Shown here: positions 1 to 9,370 of the stretch, piece after piece
How positions within the stretch are numbered: position 1 is the stretch's first letter
Layout of the letters: each line of letters starts with the position of its first letter
Assembly (NCBI RefSeq): GCF_001676655.1
Contig: NZ_LZDB01000002.1
Location: 1,116,001 to 1,180,000 of the forward strand
Length of the DNA: 64,000 nucleotides
Direction: 5' to 3'
Source of the DNA: Perlucidibaca aquatica
GTDB lineage: Bacteria; Pseudomonadota; Gammaproteobacteria; Pseudomonadales; Moraxellaceae
Program-made: the position numbers and the translations under genes
The notes under the pieces: model-generated
Databases searched by the model: none
What the model was told of the DNA's origin: nothing
The model's input: the letters and a program-made list of their open reading frames with translations, nothing else

Positions 1-189
1 CTCAGCGAGGATGCGCACATCCCGCTTTTGGATATGGCGGCCATCTTCACGGGGATGCACAGTAATGCCATCAGCACCATGCTCTTCGGCAATGAGCGCA
101 GCGTGCACCGGCTCTGGATATCGCGTCCCGCGCGCCTGACGCAGCGTGGCAATGTGATCAATATTGACGCCGAGGTATAACGGACTCAT
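1..189 (-). CDS. pdxJ: Pyridoxine 5'-phosphate synthase PdxJ, N-terminal part (runs off the left edge)
   Basis: Only the first 63 codons are inside the window. They read [20 protein letters not shown] and continue to a HPREDGRH motif, both typical of the PdxJ TIM barrel N-terminus. PdxJ condenses 1-deoxyxylulose 5-phosphate with 3-amino-2-oxopropyl phosphate to pyridoxine 5'-phosphate in the cytoplasmic vitamin B6 pathway. The ATG overlaps the recO stop codon as ATGA, so translation is probably coupled to recO. This is the last gene seen of the minus-strand lepA-lepB-rnc-era-recO-pdxJ block; in Pseudomonadales acpS often follows, but that would lie outside the window. Confidence 0.93.
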   Translation of the reverse strand, partial: MSPLYLGVNIDHIATLRQARGTRYPEPVHAALIAEEHGADGITVHPREDGRHIQKRDVRILAE

Positions 190-917
190 GGTGTACGCTC
201 CTGTGCTGGCTTAACCATAGCAGCAAATAAATCACGACTTTTTAATGGCTTACCCGCAAGAAGAGGCTCTAGCGCCAAGCGATACAGCCACTTTGCTAAA
301 CGCCTGCGGTCGGGTGTATCCAGCGTGTCTGCGGCAACTGCCATGATATCGCCCCCTAAACAAGCGCCCGATTGCCCATCGCGAGCCGGCAGCCAACCCT
401 GCTCGGGATAAAACTGATAATACTGGTCTGCGGCCAAAGGCTGCTGAGTGTCTGCCTGATGCGTCTGGCTGGCGACTTGGCCCATGGTGTCGAGCAGCTG
501 TCGCTCAAAACGGCGCAAGACAGGCTCTATGCCCCTAACCTCCGGCTCGACAAGCTCACTTAACTCGCCAATAGCCCCCGCGTAGGCCACAAAAAGCTCC
601 GGTTGCGGCAATTCACGGGGCAATAGGCGCACCAGCAGTTCATTCAAATACAGTCCGGAAAACAAGGCGGGGCCGACGAGATTCAAGGCCGGACCTGCAG
701 CTTCGTGAGCAAGAATTTGCTTGAGTTCGCCGGTGCCTGCCAACTGCACAAAGTAGGGTTGAAACGGGGTTGGCACGACACGGCCCTTGCTCCGCGCTCC
801 GCGCAACACCGTTCCGACTCGACCCAGCTCAGGCAGTAGCCATTCTGCCAACACGCTGGTTTCGCGATACGCGCGTGCGTGGAGCAAATAGGCAGGCTGC
901 CAAGCTAGTTCACGCAT
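186..917 (-). CDS. recO: DNA repair protein RecO
   Basis: RecO works with RecF and RecR to load RecA on SSB-coated single-stranded gaps. The 243-residue product has the usual length. The N-terminus ([20 protein letters not shown]) is the RecO OB-fold signature, followed by the helical region around residues 85-240 with the [11 protein letters not shown] stretch seen in the family. It lies 26 nt downstream of era and overlaps pdxJ by 4 nt, the conserved era-recO-pdxJ order. No signal peptide or membrane segment is visible. Identification rests on N-terminal motif, length and synteny. Confidence 0.95.
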   Translation of the reverse strand: MRELAWQPAYLLHARAYRETSVLAEWLLPELGRVGTVLRGARSKGRVVPTPFQPYFVQLAGTGELKQILAHEAAGPALNLVGPALFSGLYLNELLVRLLPRELPQPELFVAYAGAIGELSELVEPEVRGIEPVLRRFERQLLDTMGQVASQTHQADTQQPLAADQYYQFYPEQGWLPARDGQSGACLGGDIMAVAADTLDTPDRRRLAKWLYRLALEPLLAGKPLKSRDLFAAMVKPAQERTP

Positions 918-943
918 GGCTGCGGAAAGACCTCGGTGGCAAC

Positions 944-1903
944 TTAGAGATCACCATAGCCCAAGCTTTTCAGAGCGCGCTCATCATCGGACCAGCCGCC
1001 TTTGACCTTGACCCACAGCGACAACATGATCTTGCTGTCGAACAGTTTCACCATATCGAGACGCGCCTCGGTGCCGATCAGCTTCAATCGCTGGCCGCCA
1101 TCACCAATAACGATTTTCTTCTGACCGTCACGCTCCACCAGAATGCAGGCGGAGATACGCAACAACTTGCCTTCTTTCTTGAACTCTTCAATTTCAACCG
1201 TGATCTCGTAAGGAATTTCTTCACCGAGCTGACGCATGATTTTTTCGCGCACCAGCTCGGCCGCGAGAAAACGCTGCGAACGATCCGTGATCTGATCTTC
1301 ATCGTAGAACGGCGGCGAGAACGGCAGACGTTGGCCCACGGCTTCGTGCAACTTGTCGAGGTTATGGCCCTTCAGTGCCGATACCGGCACCACTTCAACA
1401 AAGGGTAGGCGTTGCGACAACTGCTCGATATGCGGCAGCAAGGCGGCCTTGTCTTCGATGGTATCGACCTTGTTAATGACCAGCAGCACCGGCACATTGA
1501 CCTTTTGCAGCTTGGTCAGCACCAGCTCGTCATCGGGCGACCACTTCAGGCCGTCGACCACGAACAGCACCACATCCACGTCCTTCAGAGCCGAGGTCGC
1601 CGCCTTGTTCATGTAGCGGTTAATCGCCTTGCGCTCTTCGCCATGGATGCCGGGCGTATCTACATATATCGCCTGTACCTTGTCACGCGAGACAATACCC
1701 AGCATGCGATGACGCGTGGTCTGCGGCTTGCGCGAGGTAATCGCCAGCTTCTGCCCGAGGATGTGATTCAGCAGGGTCGACTTGCCGACATTCGGCCGCC
1801 CAACAATGGACACATAGCCACAGCGATAATCGCTGGGCACCGTGTTCGCAGGATCGGCAGCCGAGCCCGAAAAGAATGAGTTGATGATGTCATCGGATGC
1901 CAT
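944..1903 (-). CDS. era: GTPase Era, 16S rRNA-binding ribosome maturation factor
   Basis: Era is an essential GTPase that binds the 3' end of 16S rRNA during 30S assembly. Visible motifs are the P-loop GRPNVGKST at residues 35-43, DTPG at 82-85, NKVD near 145, and a C-terminal KH domain with the [10 protein letters not shown] loop. The protein is 319 residues, about 18 longer than E. coli Era, because of an N-terminal extension of roughly 25 residues ahead of the G domain. Its ATG overlaps the end of rnc by 14 nt, the classical rnc-era coupling. Confidence 0.97.
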   Translation of the reverse strand: MASDDIINSFFSGSAADPANTVPSDYRCGYVSIVGRPNVGKSTLLNHILGQKLAITSRKPQTTRHRMLGIVSRDKVQAIYVDTPGIHGEERKAINRYMNKAATSALKDVDVVLFVVDGLKWSPDDELVLTKLQKVNVPVLLVINKVDTIEDKAALLPHIEQLSQRLPFVEVVPVSALKGHNLDKLHEAVGQRLPFSPPFYDEDQITDRSQRFLAAELVREKIMRQLGEEIPYEITVEIEEFKKEGKLLRISACILVERDGQKKIVIGDGGQRLKLIGTEARLDMVKLFDSKIMLSLWVKVKGGWSDDERALKSLGYGDL

Positions 1904-2615
1904 TTTTTTGCCCTGCTCCCAGTTCCAGCACGGCCAGCGCAGCGGCGGCAGCCTGTTGTTCAGCGACGCGTCGGGTGACGCCCTCGCCTTCCGTAATAAT
2001 GTCTTGATGTGCGGTCAGCGCACTCGCGGCGAGCAGACAACGCACCTGAAAATGTTGCTCGTGCGCCTCGCCGGTGACGCTGACCAGCTCGTAAGTCGGC
2101 AGCGCCAGCTTGCGCCCTTGCAGAAGTTCCTGCAGCCGACTCTTGGCGTCCTTGAGGGCATCGCTGGCTTCAATTCGCAGCAAACGCTCGCCATACCAGC
2201 GTCGAATATGCGCCTGCATGTCCGGCATCGCCACCCCGTCCAAATGCATGGCGCCGATGATGGCCTCGACCGCGTCGGCCAAGGTCGAATCGCGACGATA
2301 GCCGCCACTCTTCAGCTCACCCGAACCCATGATGAGGAACTCACTCAGCTTCCATTCATGCGCCAGAATCACCAAACTTTCTTCACGCACCAGCGTTGCT
2401 CGCAAGCGCGACAAACGGCCTTCGTTCTCGTCTGGGAACTGCTGGTATAGACAATCGGCGATGACAAAATTAAGCAGGCCATCGCCCAGAAACTCGAGGC
2501 GCTCATTATTGCGCTTACCCGAGATACTGCGATGCGTTAGCGCCAGCTGCAACCAAGCCTCATTTTGGAACTGATAGCCCAAAATGCGCTGGAGGCGCGC
2601 TAATGGCTGCGTCAC
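1890..2615 (-). CDS. rnc: Ribonuclease III
   Basis: RNase III cleaves double-stranded RNA in rRNA precursors and many mRNAs. The signature ERLEFLGDG occupies residues 38-46, placing the catalytic-site E38, E41 and D45 at the same numbers as in E. coli. A double-stranded RNA-binding domain fills the C-terminal third (from about residue 155). Length (241 residues) is normal. The start is GTG and overlaps the lepB stop as GTGA, so translation is coupled to lepB; the 3' end overlaps era by 14 nt. One oddity is Gly in place of the more common Ser/Ala after FLGD. Confidence 0.96.
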   Translation of the reverse strand: MTQPLARLQRILGYQFQNEAWLQLALTHRSISGKRNNERLEFLGDGLLNFVIADCLYQQFPDENEGRLSRLRATLVREESLVILAHEWKLSEFLIMGSGELKSGGYRRDSTLADAVEAIIGAMHLDGVAMPDMQAHIRRWYGERLLRIEASDALKDAKSRLQELLQGRKLALPTYELVSVTGEAHEQHFQVRCLLAASALTAHQDIITEGEGVTRRVAEQQAAAAALAVLELGAGQKNGIR

Positions 2616-3439
2616 TCAATGCTCCCGTTGCGATCAAAGACCGGTAGGTTCAAGCCCGGCTTTTTGTGCATCCAAATGTAAAACGCCTTACCCACAATCA
2701 GGTCCTCGGAAACGGGGCCCCAGAAACGGCTGTCGTTAGAGTTATCGCGATTGTCGCCCATCATGAAATAGTGGCCGGCCGGCACGGTGTAAGACCAATC
2801 ACCGCCGGTAGGCTCACGCCCAATTTCTTCACGCGTGGTATGAACTGCGCCAAAGATGTTTTCGCGCCAGACCTGTTGCCATGGCTCAATTGCCGGCTCT
2901 TGCGACAGTAATTCGCGTTTAGCCTCAACTCCATTAATAAAGAGTACTTCCTGGCGACTTTCAATGAGATCGCCAGGCAGGCCAACCACACGCTTGATGT
3001 AGTTCATATTTGGACTGGCCGGAAACTTAAACACCATGACCTCGCCGCGCTTGGGCAGATCAACGGGCAAAATCACGGTGCCCAAGACCGGCAAACGAAC
3101 GCCATAGGCAAATTTGTTAACGAGCACGTAGTCGCCAATTTCTAGCGACGGCAACATGGACCCTGAAGGAATTGTAAACGGCTCCGCCAAGAATGAGCGC
3201 AGCACCCACACAACCGCCAGCACCGGGAAAAAGCTGTGCGCTGTTTCAAACAGCCACGGTTCCCGCAGCAATTTTTGCTCAGCATCCGCCGGCAGCGTCG
3301 CACCTTGTGCTGCTGCCGCCGCTTGAGCTGCTTTTAGTCGTCGCTGACGAATTGGTTTCAGCGCAGAGGCATCAAAACCCCACAGCAAGCCCGTTATTAA
3401 TACGGCTAAGGTCAGCACCAACGAAAAATCAATATCCAT
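2612..3439 (-). CDS. lepB: Signal peptidase I (LepB)
   Basis: LepB removes signal peptides from exported proteins at the periplasmic face of the inner membrane. The catalytic Ser is in PSGSM (S94) and the general-base Lys in NYIKRVVG (K149), with the MGDNRDNSNDSR box near the C-terminus. Two hydrophobic segments (about residues 5-22 and 69-85) match the usual two transmembrane anchors, and the loop between them is Ala/Gln/Lys-rich. At 275 residues it is close to the Pseudomonas enzyme. It lies 31 nt downstream of lepA, the usual pairing. Confidence 0.96.
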   Translation of the reverse strand: MDIDFSLVLTLAVLITGLLWGFDASALKPIRQRRLKAAQAAAAAQGATLPADAEQKLLREPWLFETAHSFFPVLAVVWVLRSFLAEPFTIPSGSMLPSLEIGDYVLVNKFAYGVRLPVLGTVILPVDLPKRGEVMVFKFPASPNMNYIKRVVGLPGDLIESRQEVLFINGVEAKRELLSQEPAIEPWQQVWRENIFGAVHTTREEIGREPTGGDWSYTVPAGHYFMMGDNRDNSNDSRFWGPVSEDLIVGKAFYIWMHKKPGLNLPVFDRNGSIE

Positions 3440-3470
3440 GACCGCTCCCGCGCCTGAGGCGTGGACTTAG

Positions 3471-5267
3471 TTAGACTTTCAAAACCGCCAGGAAGGCTTC
3501 CTGTGGAATCTCCACATTGCCGACCTGCTTCATACGTTTTTTACCTTCTTTCTGCTTATCCAGCAGCTTGCGCTTACGGCTGACGTCGCCGCCATAGCAC
3601 TTGGCCAAAACATCTTTACGCATGGCTTTTACGGTCTGACGCGCGATGACCTGAGCGCCAATAGCCGCCTGAATCGCCACATCAAACATCTGACGGGGAA
3701 TCAGTTCTTTCATTTTTTCCACAATGATCATGCCGCGATAACGCGCATTCTCGGTATGGCAAATCATAGCCAGCGCATCAACCCGCTCGCCGTTAATTAA
3801 AATATCCACGCGGGCCAAGCTGGCAGGCTCAAAGCGGCTGAACGCATAGTCCAAGGAGGCATAGCCACGCGAACATGACTTCAACCGGTCAAAGAAGTCG
3901 AGCACGACTTCACCCATAGGCACGTCATAGGTCAGCGCCACTTGTTTGCCATGAAAGAGCATGCTCTTCTGCGTGCCGCGACGCTCCTGACACAGCTTGA
4001 TGACATCGCCGACATACTCCGGCGGCACCAAAATATGACACTCGGCAATCGGCTCACGGAACTCTTCAACCGAACCGGTGTCCGGCAGCTTCGAGGGGTT
4101 GTCGACGTACAGCGTCTCGCCCTTCTTGGTAATGATCTCGTAGATCACGGTCGGTGCCGTGGTCAGCAAGTCGAGGTTGTATTCACGCTCTAAGCGCTCC
4201 TGCACGATTTCCATGTGCAGCATGCCGAGGAAGCCGCAGCGGAAGCCGAAGCCCAGAGCGTCAGACGATTCCGGCTCGAAAAACAGCGCCGAGTCATTCA
4301 GCGTGAGCTTGGAGAGTGCGTCGCGGAACGGCTCGTAGTCATCCGAAGTGATGGGGAACAGTCCGGCGTAGACCTGCGGCTTGACCTTCTTGAAGCCAGG
4401 CAGCATATCCACATCGGGTGTGCCGATCAGGGTCAGCGTATCGCCCACCGGAGCGCCGAAAATGTTTTTGATGCCGGCGATGACAAAGCCGACTTCACCA
4501 GCATGGAGACCGTCCGTTTCGCTGTGCTTGGGGTTAAACACACCCACGCTAGATACCAGATGGCTCTGGCCGGTGCTCTTCACCAGAATCTTGTCGCCTT
4601 TTTTCACGCGGCCGTGCTTCACGCGCACCAGCGAGACCACGCCGAGGTAGTTGTCGAACCAAGAATCAATGATTAGCGCTTGCAGTGGCGCACTGCGATC
4701 CCCGACAGGGGCAGGAATGCGCTGGATCAGCGCTTCCAACACATCAACAACGCCCAAGCCGGTTTTGGCCGAGCACTGAGGCGAATCAATGGCCTCAACG
4801 CCAATAATTTCTTCAATTTCTTCGCAGACACGATCGGGGTCTGCCTGCGGCAGGTCGATCTTGTTGAGCACCGGCATCACTTCCAAGCCCTGCTCGATGG
4901 CCGTGTAGCAGTTGGCTACGGACTGGGCTTCAACGCCCTGAGCCGCATCCACGACCAACAAGGCCCCTTCACACGCGGCCAGCGAACGGCTGACCTCATA
5001 CGAGAAGTCGACATGGCCTGGGGTGTCGATGAAATTGAGCTGATAGGTCTCACCATCGATTTTCGAGGTGTAATACAGCGTGACCGAGTGGGCTTTAATG
5101 GTAATGCCACGCTCACGCTCAAGATCCATGGAATCAAGCACTTGTGCTTGCATTTCACGATCTTCCAGACCGCCGCAAATCTGAATAAATCGATCGGCCA
5201 GCGTCGATTTGCCGTGATCAATATGGGCGATGATAGAGAAATTGCGGATGTTCTTAATTTCGGACAC
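3471..5267 (-). CDS. lepA: Elongation factor 4 (LepA), back-translocating ribosomal GTPase
   Basis: A 598-residue translational GTPase. The N-terminus carries the [10 protein letters not shown]-loop, the DTPGH box and the NKIDLP box, followed by EF-G-like domains and the LepA-specific C-terminal domain ([21 protein letters not shown]). Length matches E. coli LepA almost exactly. The start codon is GTG. LepA acts on stalled or mistranslocated ribosomes. It lies 98 nt downstream of the mucD-type protease gene; the gap holds a GC-rich inverted repeat. Confidence 0.97.
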   Translation of the reverse strand: MSEIKNIRNFSIIAHIDHGKSTLADRFIQICGGLEDREMQAQVLDSMDLERERGITIKAHSVTLYYTSKIDGETYQLNFIDTPGHVDFSYEVSRSLAACEGALLVVDAAQGVEAQSVANCYTAIEQGLEVMPVLNKIDLPQADPDRVCEEIEEIIGVEAIDSPQCSAKTGLGVVDVLEALIQRIPAPVGDRSAPLQALIIDSWFDNYLGVVSLVRVKHGRVKKGDKILVKSTGQSHLVSSVGVFNPKHSETDGLHAGEVGFVIAGIKNIFGAPVGDTLTLIGTPDVDMLPGFKKVKPQVYAGLFPITSDDYEPFRDALSKLTLNDSALFFEPESSDALGFGFRCGFLGMLHMEIVQERLEREYNLDLLTTAPTVIYEIITKKGETLYVDNPSKLPDTGSVEEFREPIAECHILVPPEYVGDVIKLCQERRGTQKSMLFHGKQVALTYDVPMGEVVLDFFDRLKSCSRGYASLDYAFSRFEPASLARVDILINGERVDALAMICHTENARYRGMIIVEKMKELIPRQMFDVAIQAAIGAQVIARQTVKAMRKDVLAKCYGGDVSRKRKLLDKQKEGKKRMKQVGNVEIPQEAFLAVLKV

Positions 5268-5316
5268 AGCGACTCAGCCAGAATGTTTCTGCAAGGGGCG
5301 CATAGTGTAGCCGATT

Positions 5317-5346
5317 CGCCCCGCCCCGGCGAAAACCTGCGGGGCG
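5317..5346. repeat. GC-rich inverted repeat between mucD and lepA
   Basis: Eight-base arms (cgccccgc and gcggggcg) separated by 14 nt can fold into a hairpin in the mucD-lepA intergenic transcript. No T-run follows on the minus strand, so an intrinsic terminator is not supported; partial attenuation or mRNA processing are possible. Confidence 0.35.
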
Positions 5347-5365
5347 GCAGCGAAATTACTTCGAT

Positions 5366-6778
5366 TTATCGCGAGGCATCCTGAGGTTCAAGCTTCAATG
5401 CCAGAATTAAGGTGCTGCCCCGACGCAAAATCGCCACGGGTACAGTGACCCCCGCATTGAGCTTACGGGCTGCCGCAACAAACTCACGCGCACTGGTGAT
5501 GGCTGTGCTGCCCAAACGGGTAATCACATCGCCATTACGCAAGCCGGCATCGGCACCCGAGCCTTCGGCCACCTTAACAACCAAGGCCCCGCCTGCAAGT
5601 TTCAGAGAGGCTTTTTCCGACTCCTGCAAATCGCGCAAGGTCAGGCCTAAGCGCGACAAATCCGGGCTAGCCGCTTTGGTAGTTGCTACTTGCTCTTCCG
5701 GGATAGGCTGAACTTTCACTTGAAGCTGCAAGGCCTTACGGTCGCGCACAACCATAAGGGGATAGGTCTCACCCACTTTGGCGCGACCAATAGCTTGCGG
5801 CAGCTCGGCCGCGAGGTTAATCGCCAGACCATTGAACTGCGTAACCACATCGCCCGATTTCAAACCCGCTTTGCCGGCCGGAGAATCGGCCTCAACGCTG
5901 GCAATCAAGGCACCTGCTGGGCGCTCTAAGCCATAAGCATCGGCCAACTCTTTGGTCACTTCCTGAATGGAGACACCCAAGTAGCCACGACTGACCTTGC
6001 CCTTATCCTGTAGCTGGGCAACCACTTCCATGGCCACATCAATAGGAATCGCAAACGAAACGCCCATGAAGCCGCCGGAGCGGCTGTAGATTTGCGAGTT
6101 CACGCCAACGACCTCGCCGGCCGTATTAAATAAGGGGCCGCCCGAATTACCAGGGTTAATGGCCACATCGGTTTGAATAAATGGCACATAGGCTTCATTG
6201 GGCAGGGCACGGGATTTGGCGCTGACAATGCCTGCCGTCGCGGAGTAATCGAAGCCAAATGGTGAACCAATCGCCAGCACGGGATCGCCCACACGAAGCT
6301 TGGAAGGATCACCGATTTTCACCACCGGCAAATTAGTGGCAACAATCTTCAGCAGGGCAATGTCGGAACGCGGATCGGTGCCGATGACTTTCGCCTCAAC
6401 CTCACGACGATCACTCAGGCGCACAGTAACCTTGTCTGCATCATCAATCACATGGTTATTGGTCAGGACATAGCCTTCATTGCCGATGATAAAGCCCGAC
6501 CCAAAAGACTGCTTGTTTCGTGGTTGCTGAGGCTGTGCTTCCAGACCGTAAAAGCGGCGCAGTAGCTCCTGCATTTCATCCGCGCCAGACTCCGTCGGCT
6601 TCGCCTTGGACGTCGCACTGATGTTGACCACGGCCGGACTGGTACGCTCAACGATATCGGCAAATTCAGGCAGGGCCGCCTGCGCACTTTGCGGTACCAG
6701 CGTGACCGAGGCAGCCAACAGACAAGCCGCGAAGAGGTTTCGGTTCAATGTAGTCAGTTGCTTGTGTAACAAGGCCAT
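5366..6778 (-). CDS. mucD: Periplasmic Do-like serine endoprotease (DegP/MucD family)
   Basis: A periplasmic quality-control protease of 470 residues, close to Pseudomonas MucD. A signal peptide ends near SAQA (residue 34). The trypsin-like triad is H109 (LTNNHV), D139 (DPRSDIALLKI) and S212 (GNSGGPLF). Two PDZ domains follow, at about residues 260-350 and 375-465. The gene heads the block leading to lepA-lepB. In Pseudomonas the gene at this position is mucD, preceded by algU-mucABC; here those four genes are absent and nadB diverges directly. The symbol rests on family plus synteny. Confidence 0.92.
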   Translation of the reverse strand: MALLHKQLTTLNRNLFAACLLAASVTLVPQSAQAALPEFADIVERTSPAVVNISATSKAKPTESGADEMQELLRRFYGLEAQPQQPRNKQSFGSGFIIGNEGYVLTNNHVIDDADKVTVRLSDRREVEAKVIGTDPRSDIALLKIVATNLPVVKIGDPSKLRVGDPVLAIGSPFGFDYSATAGIVSAKSRALPNEAYVPFIQTDVAINPGNSGGPLFNTAGEVVGVNSQIYSRSGGFMGVSFAIPIDVAMEVVAQLQDKGKVSRGYLGVSIQEVTKELADAYGLERPAGALIASVEADSPAGKAGLKSGDVVTQFNGLAINLAAELPQAIGRAKVGETYPLMVVRDRKALQLQVKVQPIPEEQVATTKAASPDLSRLGLTLRDLQESEKASLKLAGGALVVKVAEGSGADAGLRNGDVITRLGSTAITSAREFVAAARKLNAGVTVPVAILRRGSTLILALKLEPQDASR

Positions 6779-6988
6779 GGATTTTCCCTCGATTCCTTCA
6801 AACGAAAAAGCGATCGCTAATGATTAGTCTCGGAACGACAACGCTATGAATACAATTAGGCTGACAGCAATGCTATTCAAGTAGAGATTGTTTTTGTCGT
6901 CCACCTGTCAAATCGGGTCAGCGTAATTCAGTCCCATACTATGGCATCATCGCTTTTTCATGACAGCCCTCTGGAACTTCTCCGCGCT
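6779..6988. other. Divergent intergenic region between mucD and nadB
   Basis: This region must carry the promoters of both mucD and nadB. I see no complete sigma-E-like promoter pair and no hairpin terminator. It is the place where algU-mucABC would be expected by synteny with Pseudomonas; no fragment of those genes is recognisable. Confidence 0.5.
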
Positions 6989-8638
6989 ATGACTTCATCG
7001 TTTGAGCATGATGTGCTCATTATTGGCAGCGGCGCCGCCGGCCTAACGCTAGCCCTGCAACTCGACGCCACGCTGCGCATTGCTGTGCTGTCCAAAGCCG
7101 AGCTTACCGAAGCCAGCACCTACTATGCCCAAGGGGGCGTTGCTGCCGTTCTAGACGCAACCGATTCGACCGACAGCCATGTTCAAGACACGCTCATTGC
7201 CGGTGCCGGTCTTTGCCATGAGGATAGCGTCAAACTGACGGTAGAAAATGGTCCCGAAGCCATTCGCTGGTTGGTTGATCAGGGCGTCGGTTTCACCCTC
7301 GATGAAACCGAGCATCTGCACCTCACCCGCGAGGGCGGCCACTCGCACCGCCGCATCATTCACGCAGACGATGCCACGGGCAGAGCCATTTCCACCACCC
7401 TCGTTGAGCGCGTCCGGGAATGCGCTCACATCGACCTCATGGAAAACCGGGTCGCTGTGGAGCTGATCACGACGCAAAAACAAGGCTTAGACGGCGAGAA
7501 TCGCGTTATCGGGGCCTATGTTTTGAACAAGGACACGGGCGAGGTAGAGGTCTGCCGCGCGCGTTTCGTTGCACTCGCTACCGGCGGTGCTAGCAAGGCT
7601 TATCAGTACACCAGCAACCCCGACATTGCCACCGGTGACGGCATTGCCATGGCGTGGCGAGCCGGCTGCCGCGTCGCCAATATGGAATTCAACCAATTCC
7701 ACCCCACCTGCCTCTATCACCCGCAGGCCAAGTCATACCTCATTACCGAAGCCATGCGCGGGGAAGGCGCCCTACTGAAACTACCGGACGGCACGCGCTT
7801 TATGCCGCGCTTCGATGAGCGTGCCGAGCTGGCCCCGCGTGACATCGTGGCTCGCGCCATCGATTTCGAGATGAAGCGCTTAGGCATCCGCTTCGTCTAC
7901 CTCGATATCTCGCACAAACCAGCGGACTTCATTACCGGCCACTTCCCGAACATTTATCGCAAATGTCTGGAATACGGCATCGACATCACCAAGGAACCAA
8001 TTCCGGTGGTGCCCGCAGCGCATTTCACCTGCGGCGGTGTGATGGTCAATCACCACAGTGAAACCGATATTGCCAACCTCTATGCCATTGGTGAAACCTC
8101 GTTTACCGGCCTGCACGGTGCCAATCGCATGGCCAGTAACTCGCTGCTGGAGTGTTTCGTATTTGCCATGGCGGCGGCCCGTGATATCCGAAGCAAGCTA
8201 GCGCACACGGCAGCACCACCCAGCGTGCCCGCCTGGGATGCCACGCAGGTGCGCGATCCCGACGAGGATGTGGTGATTCTGCATAACTGGGATGAATTGC
8301 GGCGCTTTATGTGGGACTTTGTCGGCATTGTACGCACCACCAAGCGACTGGAGCGCGCATTGCACCGAGTGCTGCTGTTACAGGCTGAGATTGAGGAGTA
8401 TTACAGCCACTATCGGGTGTCGAGCAACCTCATTGAATTGCGTAATTTGGTCATGGTCGCCGAGCTCATCATCCGTTGCGCACTCATGCGTAAAGAGTCC
8501 CGTGGCCTGCATTACACCTTGGATTATCCTCAACTCAGCGCTGTACTGGCCGACAGTATTTTGTCGCCCGAAGAGCCCTCGCGGCGACGCCAGCGTAATG
8601 ACACGGAAAATCGGCGCCAGTCCTCTGCGCTAAGCTGA
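6989..8638 (+). CDS. nadB: L-aspartate oxidase
   Basis: NadB oxidises L-aspartate to iminoaspartate, the first step of de novo NAD synthesis. The N-terminus has the FAD Rossmann motif ([16 protein letters not shown]), then the family segments [22 protein letters not shown] and [16 protein letters not shown], and a helical C-terminal domain. I chose the ATG giving [15 protein letters not shown], which fits the family start; an in-frame ATG lies 48 nt upstream at 6941, and neither has a strong ribosome-binding site. The C-terminus is extended past the usual end, and its last 109 nt overlap the convergent ygfX reading frame. Confidence 0.95.
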   Translation: MTSSFEHDVLIIGSGAAGLTLALQLDATLRIAVLSKAELTEASTYYAQGGVAAVLDATDSTDSHVQDTLIAGAGLCHEDSVKLTVENGPEAIRWLVDQGVGFTLDETEHLHLTREGGHSHRRIIHADDATGRAISTTLVERVRECAHIDLMENRVAVELITTQKQGLDGENRVIGAYVLNKDTGEVEVCRARFVALATGGASKAYQYTSNPDIATGDGIAMAWRAGCRVANMEFNQFHPTCLYHPQAKSYLITEAMRGEGALLKLPDGTRFMPRFDERAELAPRDIVARAIDFEMKRLGIRFVYLDISHKPADFITGHFPNIYRKCLEYGIDITKEPIPVVPAAHFTCGGVMVNHHSETDIANLYAIGETSFTGLHGANRMASNSLLECFVFAMAAARDIRSKLAHTAAPPSVPAWDATQVRDPDEDVVILHNWDELRRFMWDFVGIVRTTKRLERALHRVLLLQAEIEEYYSHYRVSSNLIELRNLVMVAELIIRCALMRKESRGLHYTLDYPQLSAVLADSILSPEEPSRRRQRNDTENRRQSSALS

Positions 8639-8973
8639 TCGGCCCAAATCACCACACGCCAGCGTTGCCCTGTGCGGCGTGTGGTTGGCTCAGCATCAAC
8701 AGCCAGCGTCATCAACTCCTGCCAACAGAGCACCACAAACCCAGGCGTGAGGCGAACAGGCCCGTACATCTCGGCAAAATGCACGGCTCCGGTGTCCAGC
8801 TGCAAACGCCAGCCCTGAGGCGTGTGCTGGAATGTCTGGATCGGCCAGGAAGTTTGCCGGTTACTGAGCTGTATAAACGCTAGCAACGGCCACAACAGAA
8901 CTAACGCAAACCCAACAGCGACGGGCGGATGACTTTGTAATGCAGTACAGCCTGCAAGCACTGCCAAACCCAT
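8530..8973 (-). CDS. ygfX: YgfX-like (CptA) membrane protein, start uncertain
   Basis: Partner of SdhE in the sdhE-ygfX operon; YgfX is a small inner-membrane protein described in E. coli as a cell-division-affecting toxin. Two adjacent hydrophobic segments are followed by a soluble domain ending in [19 protein letters not shown], the family pattern. Homology appears to begin further upstream (NVWHAEFRLQPS, reaching about 9040), but no ATG, GTG or TTG exists there in this frame; the ATG used here (147 residues) removes the conserved first 20 residues. A rare start codon or a +1 shift from sdhE are alternatives. The C-terminal 36 codons overlap nadB convergently. Confidence 0.72.
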   Translation of the reverse strand: MGLAVLAGCTALQSHPPVAVGFALVLLWPLLAFIQLSNRQTSWPIQTFQHTPQGWRLQLDTGAVHFAEMYGPVRLTPGFVVLCWQELMTLAVDAEPTTRRTGQRWRVVIWADQLSAEDWRRFSVSLRWRRREGSSGDKILSASTALS

Positions 8974-9013
8974 GCGCCAGAACGTCAGCCCACGCGATGG
9001 CTGTAACCTAAAC

Positions 9014-9271
9014 TCAGCGTGCCAGACGTTGCAAGATACGCGCGACGATGCGCTGATGACCTGCGTCTTCGGGTTGAAGATATTGCATAAGCCACGCCAG
9101 AAGATCGACGTCCTCTTCCTCCAAAAAGCGTGCAAATAGCGCTTGCTCCTCAGCATCCAGGCCAAGATAGTGCTCCTCCATGAACGGTTCAAGCAGCACA
9201 TCGAGCTCTTTCAGGCCCCGTCGGCACTGCCAGCGTAAGCGTTTCTCTTCTTCCGTAAACGGCCGTGTCAT
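9014..9271 (-). CDS. sdhE: FAD assembly factor SdhE (antitoxin CptB/YgfY family)
   Basis: SdhE promotes covalent attachment of FAD to the flavoprotein subunits of succinate dehydrogenase and fumarate reductase. The 85-residue protein is the usual small helical bundle and carries the RGxxE motif at R18-G19-E22, inside CRRGLKELDVLL. Its end overlaps the upstream extension of the ygfX frame, which lies +1 relative to it. The pairing with ygfX and proximity to ygfZ and nadB agree with gammaproteobacterial gene order. Confidence 0.94.
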   Translation of the reverse strand: MTRPFTEEEKRLRWQCRRGLKELDVLLEPFMEEHYLGLDAEEQALFARFLEEEDVDLLAWLMQYLQPEDAGHQRIVARILQRLAR

Positions 9272-9370
9272 GAAATTCTCTACCCCAATCGGTTAAGCAC
9301 GGCATTATAGAGCTTGTATTTAGCACCGTGATCCCCATTTCACCAATCTATCCGTCGCTAAGGAGCCGTC

